A stretch of DNA of 64,000 nt, taken from positions 1 through 64,000 of the forward strand of contig NZ_CANLEA010000025.1 of NCBI RefSeq assembly GCF_947489565.1. The letters run 5' to 3'. Positions 60,610-64,000 of this stretch are shown in pieces. Below the pieces are notes generated by a model, which saw nothing but the letters and a program-made list of their open reading frames with translations, was not told the origin of the DNA and searched no databases. Numbering within the stretch: position 1 is the stretch's first letter; every line of letters starts with the position of its first letter. The translations under genes were made by a program, and so were the position numbers. Source of the stretch: an uncultured Kordia sp. GTDB lineage: Bacteria > Bacteroidota > Bacteroidia > Flavobacteriales > Flavobacteriaceae.

Positions 60610-62100
60610 ATGAATAAAAAAATACACTTCCTGTTGTTTATATTTCCTACACTTTTATGTGCACAATGGATACAAGTTGGCCAAGATATAGATGGAGAAA
60701 ATAATGTAGACTTTTCAGGGTTTTCAATAAGTCTATCTGCCGATGGAAATATTGTTGCTATTGGAGCGCCTTTAAATGACGATGTAGATGAGAATGCGGG
60801 ACATGTTCGAGTGTACCAAAACAATGCAGGAAACTGGCAACAGATTGGACAAGATATCAATGGAGAAGATTGGATTGATCAATCCGGATATTCTGTAAGC
60901 TTATCATCGGATGGTAGCGTAGTAGCTATTGGAGCACGTTTTCACGATGATATTTTTGGTGATAATGGATATGTGCGAATTTTTCAAAATAATGGAGGAA
61001 ATTGGCAGCAAGTTGGTCAAGACATTATAGGGGAAGCCAATGATGACGAATCTGGAAGGTCAGTAAGTCTATCTGCCAATGGAAATATTGTAGCCATTGG
61101 AGCGCCATTTAACAACGGAAATGGAGCTAATAGCGGACACGTGCGCGTATATGAAAATAATGGTGGAACATGGCAGCAAATTGGACAAGATATTGATGGA
61201 GATAATGCTGGTGATGAAGGAGGATTTTCGGTAAGTATTTCTGCTGACGGAAGTATTGTAGCTATGGGATCACGATATAGCAATACAAATAATAGAGGTG
61301 ATGTAAAGATATTTCAAAATGTAAGTGGAAATTGGCAACAAATAGGACAAGACATTGTTGGAACCAATAATGATGCAGAATTTGGTGTTTCAGTCAGTCT
61401 CTCAAACGATGGAAATACCATTGCTATTGGAAGTTCTTTTGATGTCTACACAAGTCCAAATTCGGGAAGTGTGAAAATTTATGAAAACAATAGTGGTACT
61501 TGGCAGCAAGTCGGATCAAACATAACGAGTACCATTACACAAGTACAGTACACACAACTTCCTGTGAGTTTATCGGGAGATGGAAGTACCGTAGTTATTG
61601 GATTTCCACTCGAAGATTCCTTCTATAATTATGAACAAGGAAACAGTTACGCTCAAGTATATAGAAATGTTGGAGGAACTTGGCAACAGGTAGATCAAAA
61701 TATAACAGAAGAAAACGCGCAAGATGCATTTGGCTTTTCTGTAAGTATCTCAGACGATGGAACGACGGTTGCTATTGGTGCGCCTTACAACTCCACAAGT
61801 AAAGGACATGCAAGAATATTTTCTAATAGCAATACGCTTAGTACGGAAGATATCATCCTTAATAATTCGTATACAATTTCGCCAAATCCAAGTACTGGAA
61901 AAGCACTTATTCGTTTCAACGAGCAGCTTCAAGAAGTGAAAATAGAAGTGTATACTATGCTTGGAAAGCAGATTTTAAGCATGGATTATAAGCATACTTC
62001 TCAAATTCAATTAGATCTATCTACACAACCGCAAGGAATGTATTTGATACATGTAATTTCTAAAAATACCATTGCGAGCAGCAAATTTGTGAAGAAGTAA
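60610..62100 (+). CDS. T9SS protein with FG-GAP/propeller repeats
   Basis: 496 residues. Signal peptide MNKKIHFLLFIFPTLLCAQ. At least six repeats of about 65 residues follow, each with the frame WQQ(I/V)GQDI...GxSVSLSxDGxxVAIGAP...VRVYQNN. The VAIGAP string is the FG-GAP signature of integrin-like beta-propellers. The C-terminus is a T9SS type A sorting domain (SPNPSTGKALIRFNE...QGMYLIHVISKNTIASSKFVKK). A secreted or surface-bound seven-bladed propeller is expected; ligand unknown. Confidence 0.88.
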   Translation: MNKKIHFLLFIFPTLLCAQWIQVGQDIDGENNVDFSGFSISLSADGNIVAIGAPLNDDVDENAGHVRVYQNNAGNWQQIGQDINGEDWIDQSGYSVSLSSDGSVVAIGARFHDDIFGDNGYVRIFQNNGGNWQQVGQDIIGEANDDESGRSVSLSANGNIVAIGAPFNNGNGANSGHVRVYENNGGTWQQIGQDIDGDNAGDEGGFSVSISADGSIVAMGSRYSNTNNRGDVKIFQNVSGNWQQIGQDIVGTNNDAEFGVSVSLSNDGNTIAIGSSFDVYTSPNSGSVKIYENNSGTWQQVGSNITSTITQVQYTQLPVSLSGDGSTVVIGFPLEDSFYNYEQGNSYAQVYRNVGGTWQQVDQNITEENAQDAFGFSVSISDDGTTVAIGAPYNSTSKGHARIFSNSNTLSTEDIILNNSYTISPNPSTGKALIRFNEQLQEVKIEVYTMLGKQILSMDYKHTSQIQLDLSTQPQGMYLIHVISKNTIASSKFVKK

Positions 62101-62156
62101 TTTGATTAGAACGATTTATAAAAAATAGTAGCAAAACGATACTAGAAAACAAACCG

Positions 62157-64000
62157 ATGAAAAAACAATTCTTACAACTTCTTATTGCATTATTACCTGT
62201 ATGTTCTATAGCACAAATATTTGTCCCTGATGACAATTTTGAGCAAGCAATTATCGATTTAGGGTACGATTCTGGTCCGCTAGATAACTTTGTGCCTTTT
62301 GCTAATATCGCAAATATTACAAGCTTGGATGTGAGTTCTAAAGGAATTTCAGATTTGACAGGAATTAATGGTTTTCCTAGTTTGCAAACATTGTATTGTA
62401 ATGACAATCAATTGTCTACTATAAATTTAAGTAACAACGCACAATTAAGAGATTTACGTCTCAATGATAACAACTTACTCTTTGTAAACTTAAGTAATTT
62501 AACACAGCTAGAAATTTTTAGTGCCAACAACAATCAGTTAAGTAGTATTAATGTGGCGTCAAATCCTGCATTGATAGCGCTTTCGGTTTCTCAAAATAAT
62601 CTTACAACTTTAGACACGAGTAGCAATCCATTTTTGATACAAATTATTTGTGATCAAAATCAATTAACTTCTCTGACAGTTGACACATTCTCAGATTTAA
62701 GAGAACTATATTGTTATGATAATCAGTTGACTTCTTTGGATGTAACAACGAATTCCGATTTAGAAATTTTATGGTGCAGAAGCAATCAAATAACAAGTAT
62801 AAATACGACTGGCATTACCAGCCTAAAAACCTTTGTAGCATATAACAATCAACTAACAGCTGTTGATGTAAGTACAAATACAGCACTTGAAGTATTATCA
62901 TTGGGCAATAACAATCTGTCAGCAATCAATGTCAGTAATAATCCGCTTTTAACGGAGTTGTATGTAGGTACAAATCAACTCACAACTATTGATGTGTCTT
63001 CCAGTCCTTTACTTGAAGAATTTTGGTATCAAAGAAACCAAGTAAATACCGTAAATACTACAGGTTTATCTGCGCTAAAAACCTATGTGGCGTATGAAAA
63101 TCAATTAACATCTATTGATGTAAGTACAAATACTGGACTCAACTTGTTATCGTTAGGGACAAACAATCTGTCAGCAATTAACGTAAGTAACAATACGCTT
63201 TTAACTGAATTATATCTTAGTACAAACCAGCTTACTGCTGTAGATGTAAGTTCCAATGCTTTGCTAGAAACATTTTGGTGTAATGAAAACCAAATCAGTA
63301 CGATAAATACTTTTAATTTAACCAATTTAAGAACGTTTGTAGCTTTTAACAATCAACTGAACGCTGTAGATGTAAGCAGTAATGGCGCACTCGATCTGTT
63401 ATCTATCGGTTTTAATAATATCACTACTGTAGATGTGAGCAATAACACGCTTTTGACAGAGTTTTACACACAGGCCAATCAAATAAGCACACTAGATGTC
63501 AGCGTAAACTCAGCTTTGGAAACATTTTGGTGTTTTGACAATCAACTCACAACACTTGATGTTTCAAACAATCCAAATTTAAAGAGTTTAGATATCGGAA
63601 GAAACAATTATACAGCACTTGATTTGAGTGCAAATCCACAACTAACACAAGTAGCCGTAACGCTTTGTCCTAATTTGACAGAATTTAACATGAAGAACGG
63701 TAATAACACTATTATTACAGACTTTATTGTGAGAGACAATCCAAACCTGACCTGTATAGAAGTAGACAATCCAGCGTACAGCATTGCCAATTGGAGCGCG
63801 ACTGTAGATTCTCAATCTGACTTCAGTCAAAACTGTTTTTACGGATTTACATACGTGCCCGATGATGCTTTTGAGCAAGCTTTGATCAATTTAGGATACG
63901 ATACAGCGCCGTTAGATGACTATGTGCCAACAAACAATATAAACACTGTTACAAATCTTGATATAAGCAATCTCGGCATTGTAGATATGACAGGAATAGA
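62157..64000 (+). CDS. Leucine-rich-repeat surface protein (3' end outside window)
   Basis: 614 codons are open to the window edge. A signal peptide (MKKQFLQLLIALLPVCSIAQ) is followed by FVPDDNFEQAIIDLGYDSGPLD, an N-terminal cap, and then 21-residue leucine-rich repeats with the consensus LxxLxxxxNxLxxIDVSxNxx. The cap motif recurs near residue 565 (YVPDDAFEQALINLGYDTAPLDD), so a second LRR block begins and continues beyond 64000. Within the first block there are three 84-residue super-repeats of four LRRs each. The type is internalin-like; a T9SS sorting domain at the missing end is likely but not visible. Confidence 0.85.
   Translation, partial: MKKQFLQLLIALLPVCSIAQIFVPDDNFEQAIIDLGYDSGPLDNFVPFANIANITSLDVSSKGISDLTGINGFPSLQTLYCNDNQLSTINLSNNAQLRDLRLNDNNLLFVNLSNLTQLEIFSANNNQLSSINVASNPALIALSVSQNNLTTLDTSSNPFLIQIICDQNQLTSLTVDTFSDLRELYCYDNQLTSLDVTTNSDLEILWCRSNQITSINTTGITSLKTFVAYNNQLTAVDVSTNTALEVLSLGNNNLSAINVSNNPLLTELYVGTNQLTTIDVSSSPLLEEFWYQRNQVNTVNTTGLSALKTYVAYENQLTSIDVSTNTGLNLLSLGTNNLSAINVSNNTLLTELYLSTNQLTAVDVSSNALLETFWCNENQISTINTFNLTNLRTFVAFNNQLNAVDVSSNGALDLLSIGFNNITTVDVSNNTLLTEFYTQANQISTLDVSVNSALETFWCFDNQLTTLDVSNNPNLKSLDIGRNNYTALDLSANPQLTQVAVTLCPNLTEFNMKNGNNTIITDFIVRDNPNLTCIEVDNPAYSIANWSATVDSQSDFSQNCFYGFTYVPDDAFEQALINLGYDTAPLDDYVPTNNINTVTNLDISNLGIVDMTGI
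62823..63578 (+). repeat. 252-bp LRR super-repeat, three copies
   Basis: Copies begin at 62823, 63075 and 63327, exactly 252 bases apart, each encoding four 21-residue LRRs that start L(K/R)TFVA(Y/F)xNQL. The phase is constant, so duplication was of whole 84-codon blocks. Confidence 0.85.

Noticed and set aside
62060-62407. 115-residue minus-strand frame
   Set aside because: Antisense to the start of the leucine-rich-repeat gene, which has a clear signal peptide.
1-64000. tRNA, rRNA, tmRNA or riboswitch genes
   Set aside because: I looked for cloverleaf arms, T-loop GTTCGA strings and conserved riboswitch cores; the GTTCGA at 27591 belongs to a dispersed repeat and nothing else was convincing.

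Overview
The window looks like chromosomal DNA of a marine-type flavobacterium (Bacteroidota, Flavobacteriaceae; a Kordia-like genome is my best guess, but the genus is inference). Supporting signs are the AT-rich base use, several proteins ending in type A sorting domains of the type IX secretion system (T9SS) or the gliding-motility CHU_C domain, Bacteroidota promoters of the form TTG-N19-TAnnTTTG, the near absence of Shine-Dalgarno sites, a DUF2723 membrane protein, and a carB that lacks the allosteric domain. I see no tRNA, rRNA, CRISPR array, prophage or insertion-sequence transposase.

Layout. 0-4 kb (minus strand): a SAM methyltransferase and a DUF2723/GT117-like membrane protein. 4.2-9.4 kb (plus): a large repeat-built T9SS surface protein, a polytopic membrane protein and a Ycf48-like lipoprotein. 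9.4-18.2 kb (minus): a patatin domain on a large membrane protein, an ECF sigma factor operon with two accessory genes, an MsbA-like ABC exporter and a phosphohexomutase. 18.2-29 kb: a PKD/CHU_C secreted protein, a polyprenyl-linked GT2 with a DUF4199 partner, ribosomal protein L31 type B, an alternative GlmU, two small basic membrane proteins, an OppA-like lipoprotein and mtaB. 29-35 kb: mostly lipoproteins of unknown role, a GNAT-like protein, an alpha/beta hydrolase and a lytic transglycosylase.

35.1-42.5 kb is the most interesting segment. It is a tight six-gene plus-strand operon built around a MoxR AAA+ ATPase, a fused vWA-beta-propeller protein and partner proteins, ending in two membrane-anchored subunits. 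It matches the MoxR-vWA-beta-propeller (bpX) ternary systems predicted to be NTP-driven conflict or quality-control machines, whose function is still not established experimentally. A second, different AAA+/vWA pair (ChlI/ChlD-like) lies at 53.2-56.0 kb.

42.6-53 kb: rpmH next to carB, an M23 peptidase lipoprotein, a class C beta-lactamase-fold hydrolase, small secreted proteins, and a ParE/RelE-type toxin-antitoxin pair. 56-64 kb: an AraC regulator divergent from an ankyrin/DOMON gene pair, a class 3 lipase, a miniature T9SS-tailed protein, a beta-propeller-like T9SS protein, and a leucine-rich-repeat protein cut by the window end. Non-coding features include many strong bidirectional terminators, two families of short dispersed intergenic repeats, a perfect CRP-type palindrome upstream of mtaB, and a hexanucleotide microsatellite after the ABC exporter.
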